A stretch of 64,000 nucleotides of DNA, from positions 186,001 through 250,000 of the forward strand of contig NZ_VTUZ01000005.1 of the NCBI RefSeq assembly GCF_008369935.1, read 5' to 3'. This stretch comes from Paraburkholderia panacisoli. GTDB lineage: Bacteria > Pseudomonadota > Gammaproteobacteria > Burkholderiales > Burkholderiaceae. Positions 8,063 through 14,740 of this stretch are shown piece by piece (the first letter of the stretch is position 1; each line of letters begins with the position of its first letter). The position numbers and the translations under genes were made by a program. The notes beneath the pieces are model-generated. The model did not search any database and had not been told where the DNA came from. It saw only the letters and a program-made list of their open reading frames with translations.

Positions 8063-8695
8063 ATGCTCGACACGCAATACAAGATCAACAAGAAGATCGA
8101 CAATGAGTATCGCGGTCAGTCGAACGCGTTTCCGGCCACGCGCTATGCCGGCCTGATCGTCGCCTCTGCCGGGCAATCTCCGCGGAGTACCGCCGTTGCG
8201 CTGAATGCCTACACCGTGCCAGCCGCGCTCAATGGGCGCATGTACAAATGCACGACTGCCGGCACCACAGGATCGGGCGAGCCCGCATGGCCGACGACCG
8301 CAGGAGGGACTGTCACGGACGGCACCGCGGTATGGACGGAGCAAACGACTGCGCTCCAAGCCGGCACGATCCCAGAGGGCTCCGCAACGGGTTATGCGCG
8401 CGTCGCCATCACTTCGTCGCTCGCCAACTGGGCGGGCACGCAAGGCGCAGGAACGACGGTCGCATCAACTGGTACGAGTGGGCAGATCAGCAACAACAAT
8501 GCGATTGCGTTCGCTCAAGTCACGACCTCGCTCGGCCTCGTAGTGGGCGTGGGTATGTGGGACGCCTCGACGTCGGGGAACTGCTGGGAATTCGCCATCC
8601 AGTCCAGCGGCACGCCGACGAACATCACTGCGAACATCTCGCCCAACGTCGCAGCGGGGGCCTTGGTGATCGGCTACAGCCTGAACGGCCAGTAA
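8063..8695 (+). CDS. Phage structural protein, unknown function
   Basis: The 210-residue protein starts 10 bases after the fibre gene, with AAGGAG upstream. The segment GRMYKCTTAGTTGSGEPAW followed by TDGTAVWTEQ is a small beta-rich module that recurs in phage tail proteins and resembles carbohydrate-binding insertions. The C-terminal half (WDASTSGNCWEFAIQSSG) looks like a jelly-roll-type strand-rich domain. A tail-associated role is likely from position; no catalytic residues can be identified. Confidence 0.65.
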   Translation: MLDTQYKINKKIDNEYRGQSNAFPATRYAGLIVASAGQSPRSTAVALNAYTVPAALNGRMYKCTTAGTTGSGEPAWPTTAGGTVTDGTAVWTEQTTALQAGTIPEGSATGYARVAITSSLANWAGTQGAGTTVASTGTSGQISNNNAIAFAQVTTSLGLVVGVGMWDASTSGNCWEFAIQSSGTPTNITANISPNVAAGALVIGYSLNGQ

Positions 8696-8701
8696 TCAAT
8701 C

Positions 8702-9022
8702 ATGCTCCCCGCCCAATGGAATGGCCCGCTCGCAACATATCAGATGGGGCCGCTCGAAGTCCTCGACTTCGGTATCAACTGGTCGTCATGGCTTCAGCCC
8801 GGCGAAACCATCGCCGGCACGCCCACCGTATCGCAGTCTGACGGCGACGGGCTCCTGACGATCAACCCCAATGGCAATGCCACGCTGGTGAGCGGCGGCA
8901 TCGCGACATGGTGGCTCAGTACGCCCAGCGTAGGCGTGACCTATTCCGTCCACGTGACCGTCATAACCAGCCAGGGCCGCACCGTTACGCGACGCATCGC
9001 AATACAGGGCGTCAGTCGCTAG
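8702..9022 (+). CDS. Small phage tail-associated protein
   Basis: This 106-residue protein begins six bases after the previous stop. Its pattern (LDFGINWSSWLQPGETI followed by TVSQSDGDGLLTI and VTYSVHVTVITSQGRTVTRRI) is that of a single immunoglobulin-like or fibronectin-like beta sandwich, as found in many tail accessory proteins. It is the last gene before a strong terminator, closing the fibre gene set. Function beyond that is unknown. Confidence 0.65.
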   Translation: MLPAQWNGPLATYQMGPLEVLDFGINWSSWLQPGETIAGTPTVSQSDGDGLLTINPNGNATLVSGGIATWWLSTPSVGVTYSVHVTVITSQGRTVTRRIAIQGVSR

Positions 9023-9042
9023 GCCCCTTCACTTCCCTTCTG

Positions 9043-9067
9043 AGCCCGCCACGAGCGGGCTTTTTTT
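9043..9067 (+). terminator. Terminator closing the fibre gene set
   Basis: Arms AGCCCGC and GCGGGCT around CACGA are followed by six T residues. The HNH gene starts on the next base, so that gene's ribosome-binding site is weak or absent. Confidence 0.8.
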
Positions 9068-9439
9068 ATGCCCATCGTTCGCCATCTCATCGATGCTGCC
9101 CAAGGCAAGCATCCGGTTACCTCTGCGCGCTCGAATCACTGGCCCGCAGTTCGTGAGCAACACCTGAAGTCGCAGCCCGTTTGCGTGGTCTGTGGCGGCA
9201 AGGACAAGTTGCAAGTCCACCATATCCGGCCATTCCATTTGCATCCCGATCTTGAGCTCGATCCGAACAACCTGGTCACCTTGTGCGAATCAGGAAAGGG
9301 CGGCGTCTCATGCCACCTCTTTGTAGGCCATCTTTCTAATTTCCGCGGCTGGAACCCGAACGTCAAAGAGGATGCAGAGACGTGGAAGAAGAAGTTAGCA
9401 GAGAACAAGGAACGGATTCAGAATCATCAACAAGAGTGA
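9068..9439 (+). CDS. HNH endonuclease
   Basis: The 123-residue protein has the HNH zinc/metal fold: a CVVCG knuckle, then QVHHIRPFHLHPDLELDPNNLVTLCESG with the conserved His pair and Asn, and a later SCHLFVGH that completes the metal site. Phage HNH proteins of this size act in DNA packaging or as free-standing homing nucleases; with no terminase nearby the role is open. The ATG directly follows a terminator T-run, so translation may be poor or the start may be GTG/other nearby. Its last 77 bases overlap a gene on the opposite strand. Confidence 0.85.
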   Translation: MPIVRHLIDAAQGKHPVTSARSNHWPAVREQHLKSQPVCVVCGGKDKLQVHHIRPFHLHPDLELDPNNLVTLCESGKGGVSCHLFVGHLSNFRGWNPNVKEDAETWKKKLAENKERIQNHQQE

Positions 9440-10235
9440 ACGAGCGAAGGCGCTCGTAGAAAACTTCGATGCTATTGCTTTCGATGAAGGCGTGACGCTC
9501 AATCAGGCCGCGCCTGCCGCGAGTCTCCGAGATATGCAATCCGAGTTCTCGGAAGACGCGCATGAGTGCTTTGATGCCAATCTTTCTGCCGGTTCGCTCC
9601 AGGTGGGAGGCGATCATGTCCTTGTTGGACATTTTCCGGAAGTAGCATTCCAGAATCAAGGCTCGATCAGCATCAGCCCATGAACCGGCATTCATTCCAG
9701 TTGCCCAGTTGCGGCCCTTGCTTTTCTCACCGATTCGCTTCCTCGTTTCTTCTGAGTGAGCCCTGCCGAAGAAATGGTTTTTTTCGCCAATCTTCGACCT
9801 GAGTGCTGCGATGTGATCTAAGGAAAGCTTCTTTCCCTTGTGGGCAGCGCTGAGTTTCTGGCGCGTCTCAGCGGAAAGTTTGCGACCTGACATGGCCAGA
9901 GAAATTCGCTGCTTGTGCGTTTCGAGGTATGCGCCGCCCTTCCCGCCCTCTGCGGAGTTGTAACCCAAGGGCGCCATGCATGCGAAGTGTTCAATCCAAA
10001 ATATCTCACGCTCAAAACGGTGGTCTTTGGATTGACAGGCCTCGACCATTTCCCAATGGAAGTTTTCAAATCCGTACTTTGCCAATGCTCGGTGGAAGTA
10101 GGCAGTCGATTTGCCAGCCAAGTTTTCGTGAGCCTTGCGCCGCTTCGATAGGGTTTGAGCGGTCTGGCCGATATAGATCTTCCCGTTAATCAGGTTCGTC
10201 GCTTTGTAGACGATTCCGAAAACTTCAATGCTCAC
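9363..10235 (-). CDS. GIY-YIG homing endonuclease with NUMOD3 repeats
   Basis: The N-terminal nuclease domain shows GIVYKATNLINGKIYIGQT, the GIY-YIG core, with the later catalytic Arg and Glu (SKRRKAHEN, RFEREIFWIEHF). The middle has two NUMOD3-type DNA-binding repeats (ISLAMSGRKLSAETRQKLS and the following AAHKGKKLS). The C-terminus has a predicted helical segment around LILECYFRKMSNKDMI. At 290 residues it is typical of free-standing homing endonucleases. Its 3' end overlaps the HNH gene tail-to-tail by 77 bases, so the last residues may have been acquired at insertion. Confidence 0.85.
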   Translation of the reverse strand: MSIEVFGIVYKATNLINGKIYIGQTAQTLSKRRKAHENLAGKSTAYFHRALAKYGFENFHWEMVEACQSKDHRFEREIFWIEHFACMAPLGYNSAEGGKGGAYLETHKQRISLAMSGRKLSAETRQKLSAAHKGKKLSLDHIAALRSKIGEKNHFFGRAHSEETRKRIGEKSKGRNWATGMNAGSWADADRALILECYFRKMSNKDMIASHLERTGRKIGIKALMRVFRELGLHISETRGRRGLIERHAFIESNSIEVFYERLRSFTLVDDSESVPCSLLTSSSTSLHPL

Positions 10236-10307
10236 GATTGTTCTTCCTTTTTGGACACCTTAGCAATTATACCTCAAGAACCGTCCGTTATCGGACAAGG
10301 AGCATCT

Positions 10308-10502
10308 GTGAACGATCTCATCAAACCCGTCTCGGTCGGCCTGCTGTTCGTCTTCCTGGCTGTCTGCGATTTCCTGCATATCAATGACCCGATGCTGCGC
10401 GACGCGGCGTTCGCAATGATCGGGGTCATCACTGGCTGGCATGGCGTTCTGAGCCTGCCTATCAGCATTGGCAAGTCTGCACCAGCAGCGCCCGCAGCAT
10501 GA
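10308..10502 (+). CDS. Small phage membrane protein (two segments)
   Basis: A GTG at 10308 preceded by AAGGAG gives a 64-residue protein; the longer open frame upstream lacks such a site. Two hydrophobic segments (SVGLLFVFLAVCDF and AAFAMIGVITGWHGVLSL) are joined by a short polar turn, and the tail is Ala/Pro rich. It overlaps the following lipoprotein gene by four bases (ATGA), so the two are translationally coupled. A second holin or a spanin-related role is possible but not shown. Confidence 0.65.
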   Translation: MNDLIKPVSVGLLFVFLAVCDFLHINDPMLRDAAFAMIGVITGWHGVLSLPISIGKSAPAAPAA

Positions 10503-10810
10503 AAGCCCTAGCCCTCGCGCTGCTGTTCTCGCTGGGCGGCTGTGCGGGCTCTGCAACGTTTAGCGTCCGCCCTTTCCTCGATCCCGACACCGGCAAGATG
10601 GAATGCTGCCAGTTCTCGGCCATGGATTGGCGCGACATAGGCTCTCTGAACATCGACGCCAACAAAGCCGCCGACGGATCGATCGTCGTCCATTACTCCG
10701 CTACTGCCATAGGCGCTACTGCACCCACGCAAGCCCAAGGCGCTGTCATCAGCAACGTCGCTGGCGCCGTCTCCAATGCCGCTGCCGCGGCGATCAAACT
10801 AGCCCCTTAA
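10499..10810 (+). CDS. Small phage lipoprotein
   Basis: The 103-residue product has a short signal with lipobox LGGC at residues 12-15 and a mature chain containing KMECCQF and an Ala-rich C-terminus. It is translationally coupled to the preceding membrane protein and followed by a second lipoprotein gene nine bases on. The pairing of a small inner-membrane protein with an overlapping lipoprotein gene recalls spanin organisation, but the lipoprotein is longer than Rz1 and lacks its Pro-rich composition. Confidence 0.7.
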   Translation: MKALALALLFSLGGCAGSATFSVRPFLDPDTGKMECCQFSAMDWRDIGSLNIDANKAADGSIVVHYSATAIGATAPTQAQGAVISNVAGAVSNAAAAAIKLAP

Positions 10811-10819
10811 GGATCCACC

Positions 10820-11263
10820 ATGCTTCGCAAATATGCTGCTTTCGCGGCAGGCTTCGCCGTGCTCGCGTTTTCTGGCTGCGCATCGAACGCACCCGTCAAG
10901 CTCACTCCCGCTCAATTCGTCGCCGCGGTGTGCCCATCGGTTCAACAAGCGTTCACGATCGCTCCGACGCTGACCGCGCTGATCCCGGCAGATGCTCAAA
11001 CGAAAATCGCCGACGCCAAACCGATCGTCGACGCATCGTGCGCTGTTGGCGCGACTATCTCGACGGACACGCCGGCCAAGTTCGTGGCAACCGTGTTCCC
11101 GGCTGTCAGCGTGATCGTCGGCGCTGCGCCTGATGATGTGCTCAACCAGAACATGAAGGCGCAGATTCAAGGCGCGATCCTGCTTGCTGAACTCGGTGTT
11201 GGTACTGTGACCGCGGTCGCTAACGCTAATGCCGCCTCGGCGCCGGTTGCGGCGAGCCAATAA
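10820..11263 (+). CDS. Phage lipoprotein, unknown function
   Basis: The 147-residue product has a clear lipoprotein signal (AAFAAGFAVLAFSGC, Cys at residue 20). The mature part is Ala/Val/Thr rich and mainly helical, with two Cys residues (AVCPSV and DASCAVG) that could pair in the periplasm. A start codon eight bases after GGATCC and immediately following the previous lipoprotein suggests a common transcript. The lipase gene starts one base after its stop. No homologous function is recognised. Confidence 0.7.
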   Translation: MLRKYAAFAAGFAVLAFSGCASNAPVKLTPAQFVAAVCPSVQQAFTIAPTLTALIPADAQTKIADAKPIVDASCAVGATISTDTPAKFVATVFPAVSVIVGAAPDDVLNQNMKAQIQGAILLAELGVGTVTAVANANAASAPVAASQ

Positions 11264-11264
11264 C

Positions 11265-11975
11265 ATGGACTTCTCCAAGGTTCTCGCCGCGGCGAAGTGC
11301 TCGCAAGCGGCCTACATTATCGACCCAACGCAGGCGAAAGTTGCCTTTGAGTCCCTGGGCCACACGTTCGTCAGCCAGTATAAGGACAATGATAGCCAGG
11401 CCGTGCTGTCGCTTAACTCGACTGGTGCAACATGCCTCAGCATTTCGGGAACACGCTTCTCGGCGGGCAAGATTGGCGATCTGTTTGATGACGTACAACT
11501 TGAGCCAGTCGATGTCGGCAATGGTGCGAAGGTCACGCGCGGCGCGTACGAGAGTGCCAAACAGATCTGGGAGTGGGCGCTGAAACTTGCGCCGGCCGGA
11601 ACGGTCTTCAATGTCTGTGGTCACAGCCTCGGCGGTTGGAGAACGGCCTACACGCCGATGTTCATCCCTGCGGCGCAGATCGGCGAGCTCCACGCCTTCG
11701 AGCCGCCCAAAGGCGCGAATCTGGCCTACTACCAGAAGTATGTGCGCGAGCTCGCGAGGCTGGTGATCGTTGGCAACGGACTGGATATCTGGTTCGGCTA
11801 CCCACGCCTAGGGGAATGGATGCACAGGCCCGGTTTGATGGCCCATCTGCAACAGACTGGCTTTCAGTTGATCGACACGAGCAAATGGCCTGGCGGACTA
11901 TCGTTGGGCGATCACTCGATTAATCTGGTTGTGAACCGGCTTCAGGCGATAGTCGGTGCTGGCGTGCCGGCCTAA
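11265..11975 (+). CDS. Class 3 lipase-like alpha/beta hydrolase of the prophage
   Basis: The ATG at 11265 gives 236 residues beginning MDFSKVLAAAKCSQAAY, as in lipase class 3 proteins; the upstream in-frame extension is rejected. The nucleophile elbow is GHSLGG near residue 119, a later Asp occurs in the VGNGLDIWF stretch, and the likely catalytic His is in SLGDHSINLV near the end. No signal peptide is visible. It follows two lipoprotein genes with one-base spacing and is the last coding gene before the structured region at 11987. A role in membrane breakdown or in host lipid use is inference. Confidence 0.8.
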   Translation: MDFSKVLAAAKCSQAAYIIDPTQAKVAFESLGHTFVSQYKDNDSQAVLSLNSTGATCLSISGTRFSAGKIGDLFDDVQLEPVDVGNGAKVTRGAYESAKQIWEWALKLAPAGTVFNVCGHSLGGWRTAYTPMFIPAAQIGELHAFEPPKGANLAYYQKYVRELARLVIVGNGLDIWFGYPRLGEWMHRPGLMAHLQQTGFQLIDTSKWPGGLSLGDHSINLVVNRLQAIVGAGVPA

Positions 11976-11986
11976 CAGCCCAACCG

Positions 11987-12289
11987 TTGTAAACCGCAAT
12001 TACAAGCGGTAGACTGTCTACTGGAGTGACCGCTGGTTGGCAACCAGATTCTAGAGCGAGGTCGGCGCAAGCCGAATAACTGAGCGAGTGCAGTGTCGTA
12101 GGCGCGGCCCCGGAGTACCGGACAAAGCTAGTGTAGAGAGTTTGACAACGATCCAGCGAAGACAGGCGCCTTGATACGCTGGTGATGAAATCCGAGTAAG
12201 TGTTGTTGAAAGCACCGCAAGCGGGACAAGCCACCCGCCACTCCAGCCCCATTCGCTGTATCCCGTCCGAGGCATTGCGCCTTGGGCGG
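11987..12289 (+). ncRNA. Candidate structured non-coding RNA of the prophage
   Basis: No credible gene lies here, yet the plus strand folds extensively. A closing helix pairs CTGGAGTG (12021-12028) with CACTCCAG (12239-12246). Inside are CTGGTT/AACCAG (12033-12047), TCGGC-GCAA-GCCGA with a GNRA loop (12062-12075), ACTG/CAGT (12079-12094), CCGG-AGTA-CCGG (12110-12121), a nine-pair helix TTTGACAAC/GTTGTTGAA (12141-12149 with 12202-12210) enclosing CCAGCG/CGCTGG (12153-12158 with 12177-12182), and GCGGG/CCCGC (12221-12238). An eleven-pair hairpin (12263-12289) and GTAGA/TCTAC (12009-12021) flank it. Two G-U pairs and the GNRA loop favour the plus strand. Family unknown. Confidence 0.55.
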
Positions 12290-12298
12290 CACCCCTCT

Positions 12299-12565
12299 TC
12301 AGCCCGCTTCGCGCGGCGCTTCTACCTCTTCAAATCCTTGCGCTCTCAGCAACTCTGTCGCCTCCTGCGTCAGTTTGTAGTGAAATGCGCCATTCTCGAT
12401 CCTGACTGATTCGACCCATTGAATGGGGTCGCGTGGCGGCCACACCTCGATCACCTTCTCCATCATCGCCTGCTTTGTTTCCTCGTTGTAGGCGGCTCCG
12501 TTGAAACTCAATAGCCCCTCAACGAGCGCTTCACGCACCTTCTCGCGGTATTCGGCTTCAGTCAC
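12299..12565 (-). CDS. Small phage protein, unknown function
   Basis: An 88-residue acidic protein and last gene of the leftward operon. It overlaps the preceding gene by four bases (ATGA), which implies translational coupling. The N-terminal half is predicted helical (EAEYREKVREALVEGLL); the C-terminal half holds a strand-like VESVRIENGAFHYKLTQEA. No family is recognised. Its 3' end lies ten bases from the structured region on the opposite strand. Confidence 0.7.
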   Translation of the reverse strand: MTEAEYREKVREALVEGLLSFNGAAYNEETKQAMMEKVIEVWPPRDPIQWVESVRIENGAFHYKLTQEATELLRAQGFEEVEAPREAG

Positions 12566-12846
12566 GCCCCCTCCTTCGGCGGCGATATCATCGCGACTGC
12601 CTTCGAGATCAGCGCGGCCGATTGAGCGGCTCGCACTTCCAACTCAGCGATGCGCCTGTTCGCCGCCTCCAGCTCATCCGCTGCCTTGCGAAAAATCCCT
12701 TCCAACGCTTCCCGCACGTCATCAAACCTGACGAATTCGCCGTCGAGTTCACAGGGAACCATGCTGTGGTCGCCCTCATAGTCTCCAGCTAGATCCCATC
12801 GCGTCAGCTTCGCCAGCAGTGCTTCGACCTGTTCTCGTGTCATCAC
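12562..12846 (-). CDS. Small phage protein with coiled-coil segment
   Basis: A 94-residue protein. The C-terminal part (EGIFRKAADELEAANRRIAELEVRAAQ) is a strong heptad-type coiled coil, so it probably oligomerises. The N-terminus (MTREQVEALLAKLTRW) is also helical. It sits 34 bases after the DUF2591-like gene and overlaps the next gene by four bases. No function is assigned. Confidence 0.7.
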   Translation of the reverse strand: MMTREQVEALLAKLTRWDLAGDYEGDHSMVPCELDGEFVRFDDVREALEGIFRKAADELEAANRRIAELEVRAAQSAALISKAVAMISPPKEGA

Positions 12847-12880
12847 CCATCCCCGTTAGCCCAGTCTGACTGGCGCGTCT

Positions 12881-13207
12881 CTAGCCCGCAGTCTGCGGCG
12901 CATCCCAATCTTCTATTTCCTCGCCGCACTCAAATTGCACGTAAAGCCGCAACAGGAACGGCAGTAGCTCATCGCCATCAGGCCATGAGTCGACGACTGG
13001 ATTGACGCCGTGGATTACGCCGAAATTTTTGGCGATGATCGGACCACCCTGCGCCCAATCGGTCGATGGTGCCCAATCGTTCTTGGTGCCGCTGCCATCG
13101 GACCATTCGCCCGTGAGCGTCGACGGCACGTCATCGACTGACTTGTACCCTTCCGCTCTCGCCACCCAAAAATCGAGAAGCGGACCAGACAATTCAGAAA
13201 CTTTCAT
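12881..13207 (-). CDS. DUF2591-like phage protein
   Basis: The start at 13207 gives MKVSELSGPLLDFWVARAEG, the N-terminus expected of DUF2591 proteins found in many phages; the in-frame extension to 13237 is not needed. The 108-residue chain is acidic and ends with FECGEEIEDWDAP. Its ATG overlaps the ligase stop by four bases, so expression is coupled to that enzyme. Function of the family is unknown. Confidence 0.8.
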   Translation of the reverse strand: MKVSELSGPLLDFWVARAEGYKSVDDVPSTLTGEWSDGSGTKNDWAPSTDWAQGGPIIAKNFGVIHGVNPVVDSWPDGDELLPFLLRLYVQFECGEEIEDWDAPQTAG

Positions 13208-13809
13208 TCTTTCTCCTTCCTGCTGTATCCCGCCCATTTTATCTTCAGCCAGTCCCGTGACCGACCGCGCACGTAGGGCGATGCCAGCCGCTTGGCCACC
13301 ATGCCCTCAAAGCCGTGGGTCTGAACCAACCCAAACACCGCCACACCATCGCCAATAATCCCGCTCACAAACGATAGCGCATCCGTATCATCAAATGAGT
13401 CTCGCAGGATGCGTTTCCGCTCGATCAGCGGCAGCCCGCGCAAGTCTCGTCTGTTTGCCAGCATGTCAAACACGTAAAGCCTCGCGGGGCATCGCCGTAC
13501 AGCCGCAGGAACGTTTCTGGGTGAGATGGTTTTGGCCCGCTGCTGGAGCAACCCAAACTCGCTGCCGCGACCACTGCCGATCGCCAGTTCCGTGTCCCAT
13601 ACGAAGTCGCCGGGAACTGCAGCGACCGCCTGCACGATGTCGGTAAACGAAACGTTCAGCGGGTTGCCGATGCGCGATATCAGTTCGACGTGATCGCCTG
13701 TCTTGCGGACGAGGCAGCGGTAGCCGTCATATTTCCATTCGAATAGCCAATCCGGGTCGGAGAATGGGCGCGATCGAAGCGTCGCCAGCATCAAATCTGA
13801 CGCGTCCAT
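13204..13809 (-). CDS. Minimal ATP-dependent DNA ligase (nucleotidyltransferase domain only)
   Basis: All motifs of the covalent nucleotidyltransferase core are visible: motif I K26-Y-D-G-Y-R with the adenylated Lys, SRIGN at 45-49, DTEL with Glu74, YVFDML at 112-117 (motif III), E168-G-M-V-A-K-R (motif IV) and W-L-K189-I-K191 (motif V). The chain ends about ten residues later, so the OB-fold domain of standard ligases is absent; at 201 residues it is unusually short. It is in a leftward operon behind a LexA box. It could seal nicks during phage repair or replication, or need a partner that supplies the OB fold. Confidence 0.85.
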   Translation of the reverse strand: MDASDLMLATLRSRPFSDPDWLFEWKYDGYRCLVRKTGDHVELISRIGNPLNVSFTDIVQAVAAVPGDFVWDTELAIGSGRGSEFGLLQQRAKTISPRNVPAAVRRCPARLYVFDMLANRRDLRGLPLIERKRILRDSFDDTDALSFVSGIIGDGVAVFGLVQTHGFEGMVAKRLASPYVRGRSRDWLKIKWAGYSRKEKE

Positions 13810-13810
13810 C

Positions 13811-14041
13811 TCAGTCGGCGTCTGTCCACTTGACAGGAGCGAGCATTTCCGTTGTCGTATCTATCCCCGCGCTCTGCAGCGCCGCGTCGATCTTCGCCAG
13901 TTCCGTCGTGAAGTCCAGCCTCCACGACTCGCCCTCGCTGGTCACGGTCATGCCGTTGTGGATCACAAGGGTATAGCGGGCGAGTAGCAGCGCCTGGACT
14001 AGCGGCGGCTGGTCTGCCGGGTCATCGGGGCGATCGGTCAT
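13811..14041 (-). CDS. Small phage protein, unknown function
   Basis: The start chosen at 14041 gives a 76-residue acidic protein (MTDRPDDPADQPPL onward); a longer frame to 14071 would overlap the upstream gene. The central segment (ALLLARYTLVIHNGMTVTSEG) suggests a small alpha/beta fold. It ends one base before the ligase start, so it is tightly packed in the operon. No family recognised. Confidence 0.6.
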   Translation of the reverse strand: MTDRPDDPADQPPLVQALLLARYTLVIHNGMTVTSEGESWRLDFTTELAKIDAALQSAGIDTTTEMLAPVKWTDAD

Positions 14042-14045
14042 GCTG

Positions 14046-14339
14046 TTACCCCGCTTCGTAAGGCGGCGCATCCATCAGCCAGCCAGCAACTTCCGCACGC
14101 GCACTGAATTTCGGAGCGGCCGACCATTTCGTGAACTGCGCGTCGAACTCCGACCAAACGAAGTCGTTCAGATCAAACTCTTCCACCACAAGCCCGCTGC
14201 CGTCTTCACACAGGAACGCATAGACCACCGCGTTACCGTTCCAATACGCCACGATTCCATCGTCAAGATCGGCCGTCGTTCCAGGCGGGAAGTCCCGTAG
14301 CAGCATCGAAACGTGTTGCTCGAAGTCTTTCTGGTTCAT
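14046..14339 (-). CDS. Small phage protein, unknown function
   Basis: A 97-residue, very acidic protein. GGAGACC lies just before the ATG. The pattern of strands (GIVAYWNGNAVVYAFLCEDGSGLVVEEF) followed by a helix suggests a compact alpha/beta domain; acidic phage proteins of this size often mimic DNA or bind host enzymes, but no motif supports a specific claim. It is the second gene of the leftward operon. Confidence 0.65.
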   Translation of the reverse strand: MNQKDFEQHVSMLLRDFPPGTTADLDDGIVAYWNGNAVVYAFLCEDGSGLVVEEFDLNDFVWSEFDAQFTKWSAAPKFSARAEVAGWLMDAPPYEAG

Positions 14340-14380
14340 GGCGGTCTCCTGTGGGTGCAGGTTAGCAGCAGGAAGTGGGC

Positions 14381-14590
14381 CTAGTCACGCGTCTGGATCC
14401 GGTCGGGTATTTCCTCGTCATCCGCCCCGATCGCCCGCACCCAATGAACACAACCGCGCTCGGGCATCGCTTGGACATACTCGCGCCCGCCTTGCACGCA
14501 AAGTGCGTGCGATCCACCTGCAATGTCGCCGCCCCAATGTTCACAGAGGCGGCATGGTCGGTCCGTGGTTGATGAGTTGAAAAGGCCCAT
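14381..14590 (-). CDS. Small Cys-rich phage protein, first gene of leftward operon
   Basis: The start at 14590 gives MGLFNSSTTDRPCRLC, a 69-residue protein; the frame extends upstream but would run through the LexA box. Four to five Cys residues (CRLCEHWGG, HALCVQGG, ERGCVHW) are spaced like a small zinc-binding module. It starts 17 bases from the LexA box, so its mRNA leader is short. No function is assigned. Confidence 0.7.
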   Translation of the reverse strand: MGLFNSSTTDRPCRLCEHWGGDIAGGSHALCVQGGREYVQAMPERGCVHWVRAIGADDEEIPDRIQTRD

Positions 14591-14606
14591 GGCGACGCTC
14601 GCTGAA

Positions 14607-14628
14607 CACTGTATGAATGAACAGTATA
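14607..14628 (-). promoter_or_regulatory. LexA (SOS) box over the leftward promoter
   Basis: CACTGTATGAATGAACAGTA (14607-14626) has the CTGT-N8-ACAG form and agrees with the classical LexA consensus at 15 of 20 positions. On the minus strand a -10 element TATACT (14623-14628) overlaps it; no good -35 is seen. The site stands directly upstream of the seven-gene leftward operon, which should therefore be induced by DNA damage. Confidence 0.75.
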
Positions 14629-14646
14629 GCCGCAAAGACTTGGGCT

Positions 14647-14740
14647 ATTAGACAGGGTCTTGCCTGTCTAATAAGTGCTGTCCAATAGGCAGCAAAGCCG
14701 CGCCGGTTGTTGCCTCTTTCTTGAGCAACGCATTAGACAG
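14647..14740. repeat. Iterated ATTAGACAG motif upstream of the SOS promoter
   Basis: A perfect inverted repeat, ATTAGACAGG (14647-14656) and CCTGTCTAAT (14663-14672), is followed by CTGTCCAAT (14678-14686) and another ATTAGACAG (14732-14740). The spacing suggests operators for a second regulator or recombinase sites near the prophage end. Confidence 0.5.

Noticed and set aside
11987..12010. H-type pseudoknot formed by TTGTAA/TTACAA and ACCGC/GCGGT
   Set aside because: Both loops would have zero to two bases, too short to cross the helices; the two pairings can only be alternatives.
12021..12246. Retron-type msr/msd RNA or a diversity-generating template
   Set aside because: The closing helix recalls retron a1/a2 repeats, but no reverse transcriptase gene is nearby and there is no long msd-type hairpin.
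11920..12252. A 110-codon minus-strand frame with a C-x-x-C-like start inside the structured region
   Set aside because: Composition and lack of a ribosome-binding site do not fit a gene, it overlaps the lipase 3' end, and base pairing on the plus strand explains the conservation-like pattern better.
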